Part shown: in pieces, positions 1 through 8,807 of the stretch
Numbering within the stretch: position 1 is the stretch's first letter
Layout of the letters: every line of letters starts with the position of its first letter
Assembly (NCBI GenBank): GCA_964629165.1
Contig: CAZVQJ010000020.1
Location: 1-24,584, forward strand
Direction: 5' to 3'
Length of the DNA stretch: 24,584 bases
Source of the DNA: CAWVVV01 sp964629165
Lineage (GTDB): Bacteria > Verrucomicrobiota > Verrucomicrobiia > Opitutales > Oceanipulchritudinaceae
The notes under the pieces: model-generated
The model's input: the letters and a program-made list of their open reading frames with translations, nothing else
What the model was told of the DNA's origin: nothing
Databases searched by the model: none
Translations under genes and position numbers: made by a program

Positions 1-1356
1 GGAAAAAGGTGACTGCCGTCGGATCAATTCAGCGAGGTAGATCGGGTGTGGTTGATTCCAGACGATCAGCGGGTTGCCACCCGGACTTTCGCGGCCATCC
101 GGCCCGATCATCTTGGCCCAGCGTGCACCCCGCAGTCCACGGCTTGCGGCCAGCCGTTTACCTTCCGCGAGATAATCGACAAACCAGGCGAGGTTCTTTT
201 CGGCAAGCGGGGCTCTTCCCCAAAGGATGAAATGCGCCGAGTGCCACCATACCATCTCGGTGTGATGTTTTCCGTACCAGGTATTGCAGGTCAGACCGCT
301 CTCCTGTGGTGGAAAATCTCCGACACACTGCACCGCCGTAAGGTACTGGGAAAGGATCATGCGCTCCTCCACCCTGGACGCAAGCGGGTGGGTGCTCCCC
401 GAAAAATCGACTGCCGCTCCGCTTCGCCAGAACGCCGGCCAGTGCGCCGCGCTGCGGCGGATCACTTCCGCGAACGTGGGCACCTCCTGCCGTTCATCGG
501 AAAATGAGGCGACCAGTTCGAGCACGTCCGAGCCATCCCCTTCGATCAAAAAACGGTGTGCACCCAAACGATGCAGGGGATGATTCAACGTCACATCGTA
601 ACGGGTCCCGTTGACATCCCGTTCGATCCTTCGAGGGGCCGCCAACAGCGATCGATGGCTCTCCGTCAAGCTCCAGTCGAGGGCAGGTGTATTCTTCACG
701 GTCGTATCATGGCCACGAGGAAAACCGAGGCGGACCCGCAATTGGCCTGCACGCAGGAGCGCGGACCGGATCTGCACCGCAATCGAGTCGCTCGCCGGAT
801 CGGACACCGTCGTCACAGTCACGGGCGTACCACCAAGCTTGTAGCGACTGGTAATCTTCCCATTCCACAGATCGAGCGTCTGTTCGGGCTCTTCGATATC
901 GGCGGGAGTGAAGGGACTGCCGTCGGGCTTCTCCCAATCTAGCGCCAACTGGCCCAATGGATGCAGGCGCGGATTCTGCCGCAACCAGGCTCCCGCAGGA
1001 CTGTCCATTCTGGTCGGAAAGGAAACGGTCGAACCATCCGCCCGCCGATAGTCCTGATCCGTATCCGCCAATCTGAACCCCTGTGGATTCTCATCGGTCA
1101 CCCAGCACCAGCGAGCGAGCGTTTCCAGAGGAATGCCGTTTGCATGGTAGGCCGCCCCGAACGTCTGAAGGCCGGTGATGTCGACCGTGAACGCAAATCC
1201 TCCATTGCCGACCGTGAGTGGAGCCGTGTAATCGATCTGCCGGATGATCGGCGAATGACGCCTCACCAGCGCTTCACGGTCGATTGGAGGCGCTCCATAC
1301 ACCTCGGCGGCGGCAAAGGCAGTGAAGGCCAAGAGGAGGGAAAAGCGGTGTTTCAT
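1..1356 (-). CDS. Secreted six-hairpin glycosidase-like protein, 3' end missing
   Basis: The reading frame opens with ATG at 1356 and stays open for 452 codons to the window edge, so the C-terminal part is missing. The N-terminus (MKHRFSLLLAFTAFAAA, then EVYGAPP) is a typical signal peptide, so the protein should be exported. Residues of about 45-330 look like an N-terminal beta-sandwich region (PLTVGNGGFAFTVD near the start). After that come aromatic-rich helical motifs: TWYGKHHTEMVWWH with Glu367, a candidate catalytic acid, and WNQPHPIYLAEL starting at Trp433. This layout resembles beta-sandwich plus (alpha/alpha)6 glycosidases of the GH65/GH95 type, but I cannot assign a CAZy family. It lies 49 bp downstream of the uxaE-like gene on the same strand, so it is probably the last visible gene of the uronate operon and acts on a uronate-bearing glycan. 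Class call fairly sure; substrate unknown. Confidence 0.6.
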   Translation of the reverse strand, partial: MKHRFSLLLAFTAFAAAEVYGAPPIDREALVRRHSPIIRQIDYTAPLTVGNGGFAFTVDITGLQTFGAAYHANGIPLETLARWCWVTDENPQGFRLADTDQDYRRADGSTVSFPTRMDSPAGAWLRQNPRLHPLGQLALDWEKPDGSPFTPADIEEPEQTLDLWNGKITSRYKLGGTPVTVTTVSDPASDSIAVQIRSALLRAGQLRVRLGFPRGHDTTVKNTPALDWSLTESHRSLLAAPRRIERDVNGTRYDVTLNHPLHRLGAHRFLIEGDGSDVLELVASFSDERQEVPTFAEVIRRSAAHWPAFWRSGAAVDFSGSTHPLASRVEERMILSQYLTAVQCVGDFPPQESGLTCNTWYGKHHTEMVWWHSAHFILWGRAPLAEKNLAWFVDYLAEGKRLAASRGLRGARWAKMIGPDGRESPGGNPLIVWNQPHPIYLAELIRRQSPFS

Positions 1357-1379
1357 GATTCGGATCGCCTTTTCCGTCC

Positions 1380-1393
1380 CACGATCCATCGTG
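1380..1393. repeat. Short inverted repeat before the glycosidase gene
   Basis: CACGAT and ATCGTG are perfect inverted halves separated by two bases. They lie in the 49-bp gap between the uxaE-like stop and the glycosidase start. It could be a small RNA hairpin or a protein site. It has no T-run, so it is not an intrinsic terminator, and at this length it may be chance. Confidence 0.25.
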
Positions 1394-1405
1394 AGGGAGA
1401 CGGCT

Positions 1406-3298
1406 TCAGAAATTCTCCCTTTTCGAGGGTTCCGCAATCGAAGAAGCGAACGCCCGCCAATCGGGAAGCTGCTGGAGTTGACGCCGGGCATGGGCGCAAC
1501 GCCCTGCATCGACGAGTCCCGTCGTTTCCGCGAGGAAGATGATATACGACGCAACGTTGCGGGCGTAGCGAAAACGACCCTCCGGACTGATCGAATAGAA
1601 GCGCTCGCGCTGCCGGTAGCCGGCGGGCGAATGATCACCAAGAGCGCCCTTTTCCGACCGACCGGACGCGGCGAGCACGAAGAGGAAGTTGTATTCGAAC
1701 CAGAACATGAGATCCGGACTTGGCTTCAGCCCTTGCAGAACGCCGCGACAGGCTTCAGGGGAAGCAAAGACATCCTCTGCCAGCGTTCCCGCCGTCTCGA
1801 GGCTGCACTCGACAAATTCCCGCGCCATCGACTGTTCCATCGGATCATCGCTGAAGGCGCCGCTCACCGCCAGTTCCAGCGTAAAGCGGTACCAGTCGCG
1901 CCATAATTGCTGATCGCCCGGATGAGAAGATGCAGCGAGCGCCGCCCCAAGCTCGTAGGTGTACCGCCCGCTCGTCTTGATCTCCAGGTTGCCCTCTGTC
2001 ACCTCACCGAGAAGACGGTAGTTTTCCGCCGATTTGCCCGAGCCTGAATGAAAACCGATACTCACGCCAAACGGCTCGCATACCGACCATTGCGCCTCAA
2101 CCAGTTCACGCAGACGGCCGGCATCGGAATACGGCATATTTTTCTGAAAGCCAAAGGCGGGAGCGACAAAATCCACCGTCATCTCCATCGCTTCACAGAG
2201 GGCCAGCATGACAGCCGTCGTCTCGCGGGTCGTCAGACCAGGAAGTTCGTCAATCGATAGCTCCCGAAGATATCGACGCCCGACCGGCGTCGTAAAACAG
2301 CGCTCGCGAATGCCAGAGTACTTTTGATCGCGCCGCTTCATTTTCTTCATTGCCGGCCAGACACGGCAGAAGAGTTCGTTCAAATCATCCTCGTCGATGC
2401 CCAGCCCCATCGACGCCACCCGGTCTTTCACGTGTTGGATCAAGCCCGGGTCGATCTCCCTCGTCACATATTCCGAACGGCCGGAAGGCGTTTCCGGCAC
2501 TTCCGTCACGGCCAGTTCTGGTGAGAGATCGAAAGTGATATAGGAAGCGAGGAGGGAACCGGAAACGAGAAGGTCCTCGCGTTCGTCGTATTTCCCGCCG
2601 ATCGGCTGGTGATCAGCATTGAAACTCCAGGCGATGCGGTGGTGGTGGAATCCGCTCTCGAGCTTGGCAAGGACACATCCATGGCTCATGCCCTCCACGC
2701 TTTGCCCCTGGTGTCCCTCCGGGACGTCGGTTCCGATAAAGGGAAAAGGCACCCGGTCGAGCTGATCGTCGAGCATGCTGTCCACATCGAAGACTAGTTC
2801 CCGCGGAATGCTGTTCTGGTTGGCGGTCAGGCCGACGCCCAGGTGGGCCATGGCCCAATCCACCCCTGGCCAATGCAAGGTCGTGAACCGGGCGCCGATT
2901 CCCAGCGTGGAACGGCCGAGCCTCTCGTTCGCGACCGGAAAGATCGTCGATTCTGGATCGAACTCCTGCACGAGGTTCTTCATCTCGAGGAGATGCTTCC
3001 AGGTCGCGGGAAAGGCGCGCCTCCCGTCCGCCAGTTCGACCGATTCTCCGGAGAGTCCGGCGCCTTCTGCGCTGTCCGAGGGGCGGAGGACCCACGCTCG
3101 GTCGCCGAACTCGTTTTCCGCCAGTTCCCATTCGCCGGAGCGAGTGCGGAAGCGACTATGGAGATGAAAAGAAACTTTCCCTCGATCCCGCAAGTCGGCC
3201 TTGAGCCCCTCCCAGTCGAGGCAGAAATCCGGACTGATACACGGATTGCTGCGGATGCGGAGCGCGTTATCGAGGAGGAATCGATTGATTCGGGTCAT
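1406..3298 (-). CDS. uxaE: Probable tagaturonate/fructuronate epimerase (UxaE-like)
   Basis: A 630-residue cytoplasmic protein without signal peptide or membrane segment. UxaE interconverts D-tagaturonate and D-fructuronate, letting galacturonate and glucuronate share one downstream route. The assignment rests on the central region with AFGFQKNMPYSD followed by FGVSIGFHSGSGKSAENY, which recalls the HSGSDK-like signature I associate with this family, and on its place between a TRAP transporter and a glycosidase, opposite kduI-kduD. The frame stays open upstream into dctM, but ATG 3298 (MTRINRFLLDNALRI) leaves a normal 17-bp gap after the dctM stop and is preferred; no strong Shine-Dalgarno is seen there. 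At 630 residues it seems longer than the roughly 480-500 I recall for UxaE, with extra sequence in the N-terminal half. It could be a divergent subfamily with another uronate or ketose substrate. Confidence 0.6.
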   Translation of the reverse strand: MTRINRFLLDNALRIRSNPCISPDFCLDWEGLKADLRDRGKVSFHLHSRFRTRSGEWELAENEFGDRAWVLRPSDSAEGAGLSGESVELADGRRAFPATWKHLLEMKNLVQEFDPESTIFPVANERLGRSTLGIGARFTTLHWPGVDWAMAHLGVGLTANQNSIPRELVFDVDSMLDDQLDRVPFPFIGTDVPEGHQGQSVEGMSHGCVLAKLESGFHHHRIAWSFNADHQPIGGKYDEREDLLVSGSLLASYITFDLSPELAVTEVPETPSGRSEYVTREIDPGLIQHVKDRVASMGLGIDEDDLNELFCRVWPAMKKMKRRDQKYSGIRERCFTTPVGRRYLRELSIDELPGLTTRETTAVMLALCEAMEMTVDFVAPAFGFQKNMPYSDAGRLRELVEAQWSVCEPFGVSIGFHSGSGKSAENYRLLGEVTEGNLEIKTSGRYTYELGAALAASSHPGDQQLWRDWYRFTLELAVSGAFSDDPMEQSMAREFVECSLETAGTLAEDVFASPEACRGVLQGLKPSPDLMFWFEYNFLFVLAASGRSEKGALGDHSPAGYRQRERFYSISPEGRFRYARNVASYIIFLAETTGLVDAGRCAHARRQLQQLPDWRAFASSIAEPSKRENF

Positions 3299-3315
3299 GG
3301 GTAAGAAAGTGGACT

Positions 3316-4608
3316 TCAGAGCCCGAAAAGATCCGGTAACCAAAGGGAAACAGCCGGTACGTAGGTAATCAGAAGGAGGCCGATGACCATCGCGAAGAAA
3401 AGCGGGAGCAGCGGGCGAACGACACGTGCGATCGAAGTTTGACCGACGCTGCAACCAATGAAGAGACAGGTCCCGACCGGTGGTGTGCAGAGGCCGATAC
3501 AGAGGTTCGCGATGAGGACGATGCCGAAGTGCACCGGATCCATCCCCAGGCCCATGACCGCGGGCAAAAAGATCGGCGTAAAAATAAGGACTGCCGGAGT
3601 CATGTCCATGAACGTGCCCACGACGAGGAGAAGGATGTTGATGATCAGCAGGATCACGATCGGGTTGGAGGAGATCGCAAGGAGAGCATCACTCACCTGT
3701 TGCGGGACCTGCTCGTAGGCGAGCACCCAGCTCATCGCCTGGCTTGCCCCGATCAGGATCATCACGATCGAGGTCGTTTTCGCGCTTCGCAAAAATATGT
3801 TGGGCAAGTCCCGGAGTCTCACCTCCCGATAGAGAATAACGGCGAGCACCAAGGCATAACCGACGGCAATCGCAGAAGCTTCTGTAGCGGAAAAGATGCC
3901 TCCCAGAATGCCCCCCAGCACAATCAAAATGAGCAACAGGCTGGGGAAGGCGTGGAAGCCCGTGAACAGAATATCCCGGAAATTTGCGGATGACTCGATC
4001 CCCACCGACCGATTCCGGATGACCAAATAAGAGGCGAGCATGATGAGTGCGCCGATCAGCATTCCGGGCACCACGCCAGCGAGAAAGAGGGACGCCACCG
4101 ATACGTTCCCCGCCACGACGGCATAGACGATCATGACGTTGCTCGGCGGGATGAGGAGACCCGTCGTGGCGGAAGTCGTCGTAAGCGCCACTCCGAACTC
4201 CCGGCCATAACCCTTGCGCTCCATCTCCGGAATGACGAATCCGCCAATCGAGGAGACGGCGGCGGCGGCGGACCCCGAGACGGCTCCAAAGAACATGCAG
4301 GTTGTCGTATTGACGTAGGCGAGACCTCCGTGGAACCGCCCCATGAGCGCGTTTGCGAAATCCATCAGTCGTCGGGCCATCCCGCCTTCCGACATGATCA
4401 CACCGGAGAGGATGAAAAACGGAATTGCGAGCAAGGGAAAGCTGGCGATGCCGGTGGAAATCCGCTGCGCGGTGATATAGGCCGTCGGCACCTCACCGAG
4501 TGAGAAGATAGTGGCCATGGTCGCCACCGCGATACACACCGCGATCGGGACATTGATCATGAGCAGCGAGAAAAAGACGACGACAAGAATGAGTACCTGG
4601 ATCTCCAT
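3316..4608 (-). CDS. dctM: TRAP transporter large permease (DctM)
   Basis: A 430-residue, very hydrophobic protein with about a dozen predicted membrane helices. It opens with MEIQVLILVVVFFSLLMINVP and contains the typical DctM stretches FFGAVSGSAAAAVSSIG, GLLIPPSNVMIVYAVVAG and GLCTPPVGTCLFIGC. In the family the large subunit forms the sodium-driven transport channel in the inner membrane and takes substrate from the DctP binding protein. ATG 4608 is six bases past the dctQ stop, so translation is probably coupled. The length matches the family (about 425-430). The neighbouring uronate genes suggest hexuronate as cargo; that substrate is inferred. Confidence 0.95.
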   Translation of the reverse strand: MEIQVLILVVVFFSLLMINVPIAVCIAVATMATIFSLGEVPTAYITAQRISTGIASFPLLAIPFFILSGVIMSEGGMARRLMDFANALMGRFHGGLAYVNTTTCMFFGAVSGSAAAAVSSIGGFVIPEMERKGYGREFGVALTTTSATTGLLIPPSNVMIVYAVVAGNVSVASLFLAGVVPGMLIGALIMLASYLVIRNRSVGIESSANFRDILFTGFHAFPSLLLILIVLGGILGGIFSATEASAIAVGYALVLAVILYREVRLRDLPNIFLRSAKTTSIVMILIGASQAMSWVLAYEQVPQQVSDALLAISSNPIVILLIINILLLVVGTFMDMTPAVLIFTPIFLPAVMGLGMDPVHFGIVLIANLCIGLCTPPVGTCLFIGCSVGQTSIARVVRPLLPLFFAMVIGLLLITYVPAVSLWLPDLFGL

Positions 4609-4614
4609 GAGACG

Positions 4615-5139
4615 TCACAGATTGGGGTTGTAGAGATCGTGCAGCGGCGCCCTTCGGGAACCTGTCAGCGTTTCGTAGATATGCTCGAGAGAGAATAGCG
4701 TGAAAAAGACCCCGCTGATCGGTGCGGCCATATAGAGGTAACCGACCTTGACCTGCAGGGTTGGCGACAGCTGCCCGGCATCAAGGGTGCGTGTCACAAG
4801 GATCCAGCCTCCGATGACAAGTCCCCCCACCGCAAAAACGAGGACCACGGCCTCGACAAAAAGCGCCGCCACGGTCTGAGCGGCCGGGTCCATCTTTTCG
4901 ACGAGATAGTCTACCCCGAGATGACCGCGCTCTTCATAGGTGAGAGCCGCTCCCAGAAGGGATACCCAGACCAGCAGATAGATCGACAATTCTTCCGTCC
5001 AGCTGCTCTGGTCCCCCAGAACATACCGGGATATCACACCCCACAGCACGGAAACGGTGAGCACGGCAAACGACGCAATCAGAAAGATCTCGAGGGAGCG
5101 GACGAGAGCGTTGCGCACGGATATGTATCCACCCCTCAT
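4615..5139 (-). CDS. dctQ: TRAP transporter small permease (DctQ)
   Basis: A 174-residue membrane protein with four predicted helices, the expected topology of a separate DctQ subunit. Diagnostic features are VLWGVISRYVLG in the first helix region, SWTEELSIYLLVWVSLLGAA in the second, and RGHLGVDYLVEKM in the loop after it. It pairs with DctM to make the membrane part of the TRAP transporter. ATG 5139 directly abuts the dctP stop codon (5140-5142), so the two are almost certainly one transcript. Confidence 0.93.
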   Translation of the reverse strand: MRGGYISVRNALVRSLEIFLIASFAVLTVSVLWGVISRYVLGDQSSWTEELSIYLLVWVSLLGAALTYEERGHLGVDYLVEKMDPAAQTVAALFVEAVVLVFAVGGLVIGGWILVTRTLDAGQLSPTLQVKVGYLYMAAPISGVFFTLFSLEHIYETLTGSRRAPLHDLYNPNL

Positions 5140-6150
5140 CTACTCCACCTCCTCGACACGGCGAATCAGGTCTTCCACCGGGGTACCATTGAAACTTGCA
5201 TACATCGGCTGCACCGCTTCCAAGAACGGTGCCTTGTCGGGATTGTAGACATTCACGCCCTCCTCGCGAAGGAGGTCCATGCACTCGTCCACATACTCCT
5301 TCCAGATCTGGCGCTGGTAATCCACCGATTCGAGCGCCGCCTCCTGAACCCATTGCTGGACTTGCGGACTCAGCCGCTGCCAAACCTGCTCGCTAAAAAC
5401 GACCATGTCCGGAATGCGGGTGTGCTCATCAAGACTGAAATGTTTGGCGACCTCCCAATGACGGCTGTCATAGACGCTCGGCGCATTGTTCTCGGCGCCA
5501 TCGACCATGCCCTGCTGAAGCGCCGTATACAGTTCACCCCAACCCAGGGCAGTGGCAGATCCCCCCATAATTTCGATCATGTCCATCGCCGTCCGGCTCC
5601 GGATGGTCCGGATTTTCTTGCCCGCGAGATCGGCCGGACGAAGAATTGGATCCCTCACGGTGTAAAAACTGCGGGCACCGGCATCGTAATAGCAGAGGCC
5701 GCGAATGCCCACGCGGCTTCCCATCTCGAGCAACTCTTCGCCGATCGGCCCCTCGAGGACCGACCAGAAATGGTCTTCATCACGGAAAAGATAGGGCACC
5801 CCGTAGACTGCCATCTCCGGCACAAAACCCTCCATCGCGGCAGTCGAAGTCTTGACCATCGCAAGCGCGCCCCGCTGCAACTGTTCGATCGACTCGGTTT
5901 CAGAGCCCAACTGCCCATTTGGAAAAATCTGGATTTCCACCGTCCCGCCCGATTTTTCATCGGCGAGCTCGGCCATCCGGACCATCGCACGATGGACCGG
6001 CGAGGCAGGTGGGAGCCCGTGGGCGAGCTTCAGGACAGTCTTGCCTCCCCCGTCATCCGGAGAGCGGGCAAGACCGGAAAAAATCGCGGCGGTCACGGCC
6101 ATCCCGACGAGGAAGCCGACGGCTAAAAATGAAATTGCTTTACGGTCCAT
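5140..6150 (-). CDS. dctP: TRAP transporter substrate-binding protein (DctP)
   Basis: A 336-residue periplasmic binding protein. Residues 1-27 (MDRKAISFLAVGFLVG...) form a signal peptide or N-terminal membrane anchor; no lipobox cysteine is visible. The mature part starts with KLAHGLPPASPVHRAM, and residues about 175-225 hold the family core: GKKIRTIRS, with the usually carboxylate-binding arginine near Arg181, then GWGELYTALQQGMVDGAENN. Acidic sugars are common TRAP substrates. Here the downstream uxaE-like gene and the divergent kduI-kduD point to galacturonate, glucuronate or an unsaturated uronate. It is the first TRAP gene, 134 bp after the GH105 gene, a gap large enough for its own promoter. 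Confidence 0.93.
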   Translation of the reverse strand: MDRKAISFLAVGFLVGMAVTAAIFSGLARSPDDGGGKTVLKLAHGLPPASPVHRAMVRMAELADEKSGGTVEIQIFPNGQLGSETESIEQLQRGALAMVKTSTAAMEGFVPEMAVYGVPYLFRDEDHFWSVLEGPIGEELLEMGSRVGIRGLCYYDAGARSFYTVRDPILRPADLAGKKIRTIRSRTAMDMIEIMGGSATALGWGELYTALQQGMVDGAENNAPSVYDSRHWEVAKHFSLDEHTRIPDMVVFSEQVWQRLSPQVQQWVQEAALESVDYQRQIWKEYVDECMDLLREEGVNVYNPDKAPFLEAVQPMYASFNGTPVEDLIRRVEEVE

Positions 6151-6183
6151 GGGAATGAGTGAAATCAGTCAAGGTTTCCATCG

Positions 6184-6246
6184 TTTGCAGGGGTTCAGGG
6201 CATACTGACCGCCCGTTTCGTCGATGCCATTTCATTTGCAGGGATT
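6184..6246. repeat. Direct repeat ahead of dctP
   Basis: TTTGCAGGGGTT at 6184 and TTTGCAGGGATT at 6235 match in 11 of 12 bases and begin 51 bp apart, about five DNA turns, so they would face the same side of the helix. The second copy overlaps an inverted repeat (GCAGG 6238-6242, CCTGC 6248-6252). Both lie in the 134-bp gap between the GH105 stop and the dctP start. They could be paired operator half-sites controlling the transporter genes, or chance. Confidence 0.3.
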
Positions 6247-6284
6247 TCCTGCTTGAACGTCCGATTCGGCGGTATGCGCGGCGC

Positions 6285-8732
6285 TCAATCCAGCTCCTCG
6301 AGCAACCCCGCCACCTCGAGGCCTGCGAGGATAAAGGGGCCGACCCCTTTTGGATCATTCACGACAATCGGCTCGTTCATGTAATAGGCGTAGGAGCCGT
6401 CCCGGCCGAAACCAAGGCCCGCTACCTGGCAAATTTGGGCGACGCTGAGGGATCCGTCAGCCTCCACCCGCAGGAATTCCTCCAGCATGCCGCGATACCC
6501 GCGCAGAGTGGCCTCGGTATAGGAGTCGTCCAGCCAGCCCTTCCGGATCCCTTTCGCGAGGGTGTAGACAAACATGCTGCTGCCGGAGGCTTCGAGGTAG
6601 TTCCCCGGGCCTTCGGGCTTGTCGAGGACTTGGTACCAGACACCCGCCTCCGCATCCTGCACCTGCACAAGGGCGGCGGCGAGTTCCCGGAGATAGCCTT
6701 TCAATATTTCCCGTCCCAGGTGATCATCCGGAAGGAGCTCGATCGTATCCACGATGGCCATCGCGTACCACCCGAGCCCACGCCCCCAGAACTCTTCCGA
6801 GAGGCCGGTCTCCGGATCCGACCACGCCTGCTCTCGGCTCTCGTCCCACGCGTGATAATAGAGCCCGGTGGCTGGATCCCGAAGGTGTTCATAGACGACT
6901 TCGAACTCATTCACGGCCTCCTCGAAATGCTCGGGATCTTCGTCGAATGCGGCGACGTGTCCGGCAAGAAAAGGCACCGCCATATAGACACCGTCGAGCC
7001 ATACCTGGTGGGGATAGATCTGCTTGTGCCAAAAGGCTCCCTGACTCGTCCGCGGATGTTCCACCAGCTGTTCCCAAATCCTTGCTGCCGCCGCTTCATA
7101 CCGCCGGTCACCAGTATCCGCGGACAGCCTCAGGAGCATCTTTCCGGAATTGACCTGATCCACATTGAAGGTTTCCGGGCGATAGGTCGCGATGTTGCCG
7201 TCTTCGTCGAGATACGAATCGATGAGGGCCTTGCCATACGCCGCAAAATCGGGTCGTGCGAGGGGACCCGCCGAATCGTAGATCGCCTGGGTGAGTAGTC
7301 CGGTCGTGTATCGCCAGCGTGCGGAACCTTTTGATTCCGGGTCCGGTTCTCCGAGAAAGAGCGAATGGCCGCGCCTCTCGATCACCGAATCGACGAGGCG
7401 CTCCGTCAGTTTCCCGACCCGCTCGGCGGTCAGTTCGGGCTCGCTCTCGATCAGCCCGGCAGCGGTTTTCATCCGCACCCGGATCGGCCGGTTCAGCCGC
7501 TCGATCGTTTCGTCGAGATAGGCGAGAAACTCATCCCGGGAGGTGATCCCGTCGGGTTCGCGCTCCCACGCAGCAAGAAATCCATATTCGAGCTGGCTGC
7601 GATCCGGGCGCAAGACGACGAGGTGATTGTGCGCGTCCTCGTTGAACTCCCGGAAGTCTGGTTTCCGAAACAGGATCGCCATGCCGAGGAGATCGTCACC
7701 ATTAAGCGTCTGTTCGCCATAGGTCGCCAGGTAGCTCCAGGCGAGCATCGGGATGTCCGTCGGGCCTTCGATGCGTTCGCCCTCCGGCAGCTTGACCAGG
7801 CCCGTCGCCATATGGGGGACCGGGTCCTCCAGATCGAGATCGACCCAGGTGATACGGCTGCCGACGCCGATGCGCAGCTGACTTGTCAGGCGCGTTGTCC
7901 CCGCGCTCGAATTCCAGTCCTTGTAGAGGGTTCGGATCTGCGCCCAGACCGGCCCATTCGCGGTGATCTCTGTTTCCCAACCGGCGACCTCTGAAACCCG
8001 TTCAAGCGACTCGCCGTTCCAGTGGCCGAATCCACCCACTCCGATCGCGTCGCCGACTTTGAGAATATCCATGCCCCAATCGTGGAGCTCATGATAGGAG
8101 TCGAACCCGTCCTGACCGACATCCTGCAAAACCAGTTCCGTCGTAGTCTTCCCAAAGATGTCGAAACCGTTGCGCCAATCGAGATAGAACCGGTAGCCGA
8201 CCTTGTCGGATTCCCACCCGGGCCCTTCGTATCGAATAAACCAGGAGTGGTCCGTGTGCCCTTCGGGCGGAGAGAGTTTCCGGACATTCTCGAAGGTCCC
8301 CCCGATATACTCGCGCCCTTCCCATGCACCGCCTGTTTTCCGGCTGATCTCCGCCTGCACCCGGTCCGGGCCTTCAAACCGGGCACCGGCACCGCGCCGC
8401 ACTTCAACCATGATGGCACCGTGGGGCACAAAATCGCTGACAATGCTGAAGGTATCGTTTTTGCCATCGCCGTCCGCATCCCAAGCCTGACTCCGCAGCG
8501 GCTCCCCTTCCGCGAAGGCCGTCAGGGCGACGTCCGCCTCCACACCGAGCTGGGCGAGAGACAGGTTGATGATTTCATCCGTTCGCACAAAATCCGACGG
8601 ATTGCTCAAATCGAGGCGGGCCACCACCGCCCCATGCTGGGCGGAAAGTGTTAGCCCGAGGAGCGCGCATCCCAGTGTGGCAGCGGACATGAAGAAACGC
8701 GCGAATGAAGGGACGAGAGAAAGAGGTGTCAT
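6285..8732 (-). CDS. Secreted DUF4861 + GH105 unsaturated-uronyl hydrolase
   Basis: An 815-residue exported two-domain protein. ATG 8732 is chosen because it opens directly into a signal peptide (MTPLSLVPSFARFFMSAATLGCALLG); the frame remains open upstream to a TTG at 8795. Residues about 30-410 match DUF4861, a predicted beta-sandwich module found in carbohydrate loci (AWDADGDGKNDTFSIVSDF; VGYRFYLDWRNGFDIFGK). Residues about 440-815 are a GH105 (alpha/alpha)6 barrel. Asp525 in NVDQVNSGK and Asp580 in QVWLDGVYMAVPF are 55 residues apart, the same spacing as Asp88 and Asp143 of Bacillus YteR. GH105 enzymes hydrate the 4,5-unsaturated uronic acid left at the non-reducing end by polysaccharide lyases and release 5-keto-4-deoxyuronate, the KduI substrate encoded next door. 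Substrate could be rhamnogalacturonan, ulvan or another lyase product. Confidence 0.88.
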   Translation of the reverse strand: MTPLSLVPSFARFFMSAATLGCALLGLTLSAQHGAVVARLDLSNPSDFVRTDEIINLSLAQLGVEADVALTAFAEGEPLRSQAWDADGDGKNDTFSIVSDFVPHGAIMVEVRRGAGARFEGPDRVQAEISRKTGGAWEGREYIGGTFENVRKLSPPEGHTDHSWFIRYEGPGWESDKVGYRFYLDWRNGFDIFGKTTTELVLQDVGQDGFDSYHELHDWGMDILKVGDAIGVGGFGHWNGESLERVSEVAGWETEITANGPVWAQIRTLYKDWNSSAGTTRLTSQLRIGVGSRITWVDLDLEDPVPHMATGLVKLPEGERIEGPTDIPMLAWSYLATYGEQTLNGDDLLGMAILFRKPDFREFNEDAHNHLVVLRPDRSQLEYGFLAAWEREPDGITSRDEFLAYLDETIERLNRPIRVRMKTAAGLIESEPELTAERVGKLTERLVDSVIERRGHSLFLGEPDPESKGSARWRYTTGLLTQAIYDSAGPLARPDFAAYGKALIDSYLDEDGNIATYRPETFNVDQVNSGKMLLRLSADTGDRRYEAAAARIWEQLVEHPRTSQGAFWHKQIYPHQVWLDGVYMAVPFLAGHVAAFDEDPEHFEEAVNEFEVVYEHLRDPATGLYYHAWDESREQAWSDPETGLSEEFWGRGLGWYAMAIVDTIELLPDDHLGREILKGYLRELAAALVQVQDAEAGVWYQVLDKPEGPGNYLEASGSSMFVYTLAKGIRKGWLDDSYTEATLRGYRGMLEEFLRVEADGSLSVAQICQVAGLGFGRDGSYAYYMNEPIVVNDPKGVGPFILAGLEVAGLLEELD

Positions 8733-8807
8733 GGGTGGGAAACGAAACAGGATGGAGATCGTCATCTTTTGCAGAGGCGGCCGGGAAGAGGACAAGATGG
8801 CCGCAAC

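Noticed and set aside
3299..3454. N-terminal extension of the uxaE-like frame to 3454
   Set aside because: It would overlap the 3' end of dctM by 139 bases; ATG 3298 fits the operon spacing.
4921..6126. 401-codon plus-strand open frame opposite dctQ and dctP
   Set aside because: It is antisense to two clearly recognisable TRAP genes and its protein is rich in His, Arg and Pro without any domain; a shadow of GC-rich codon bias.
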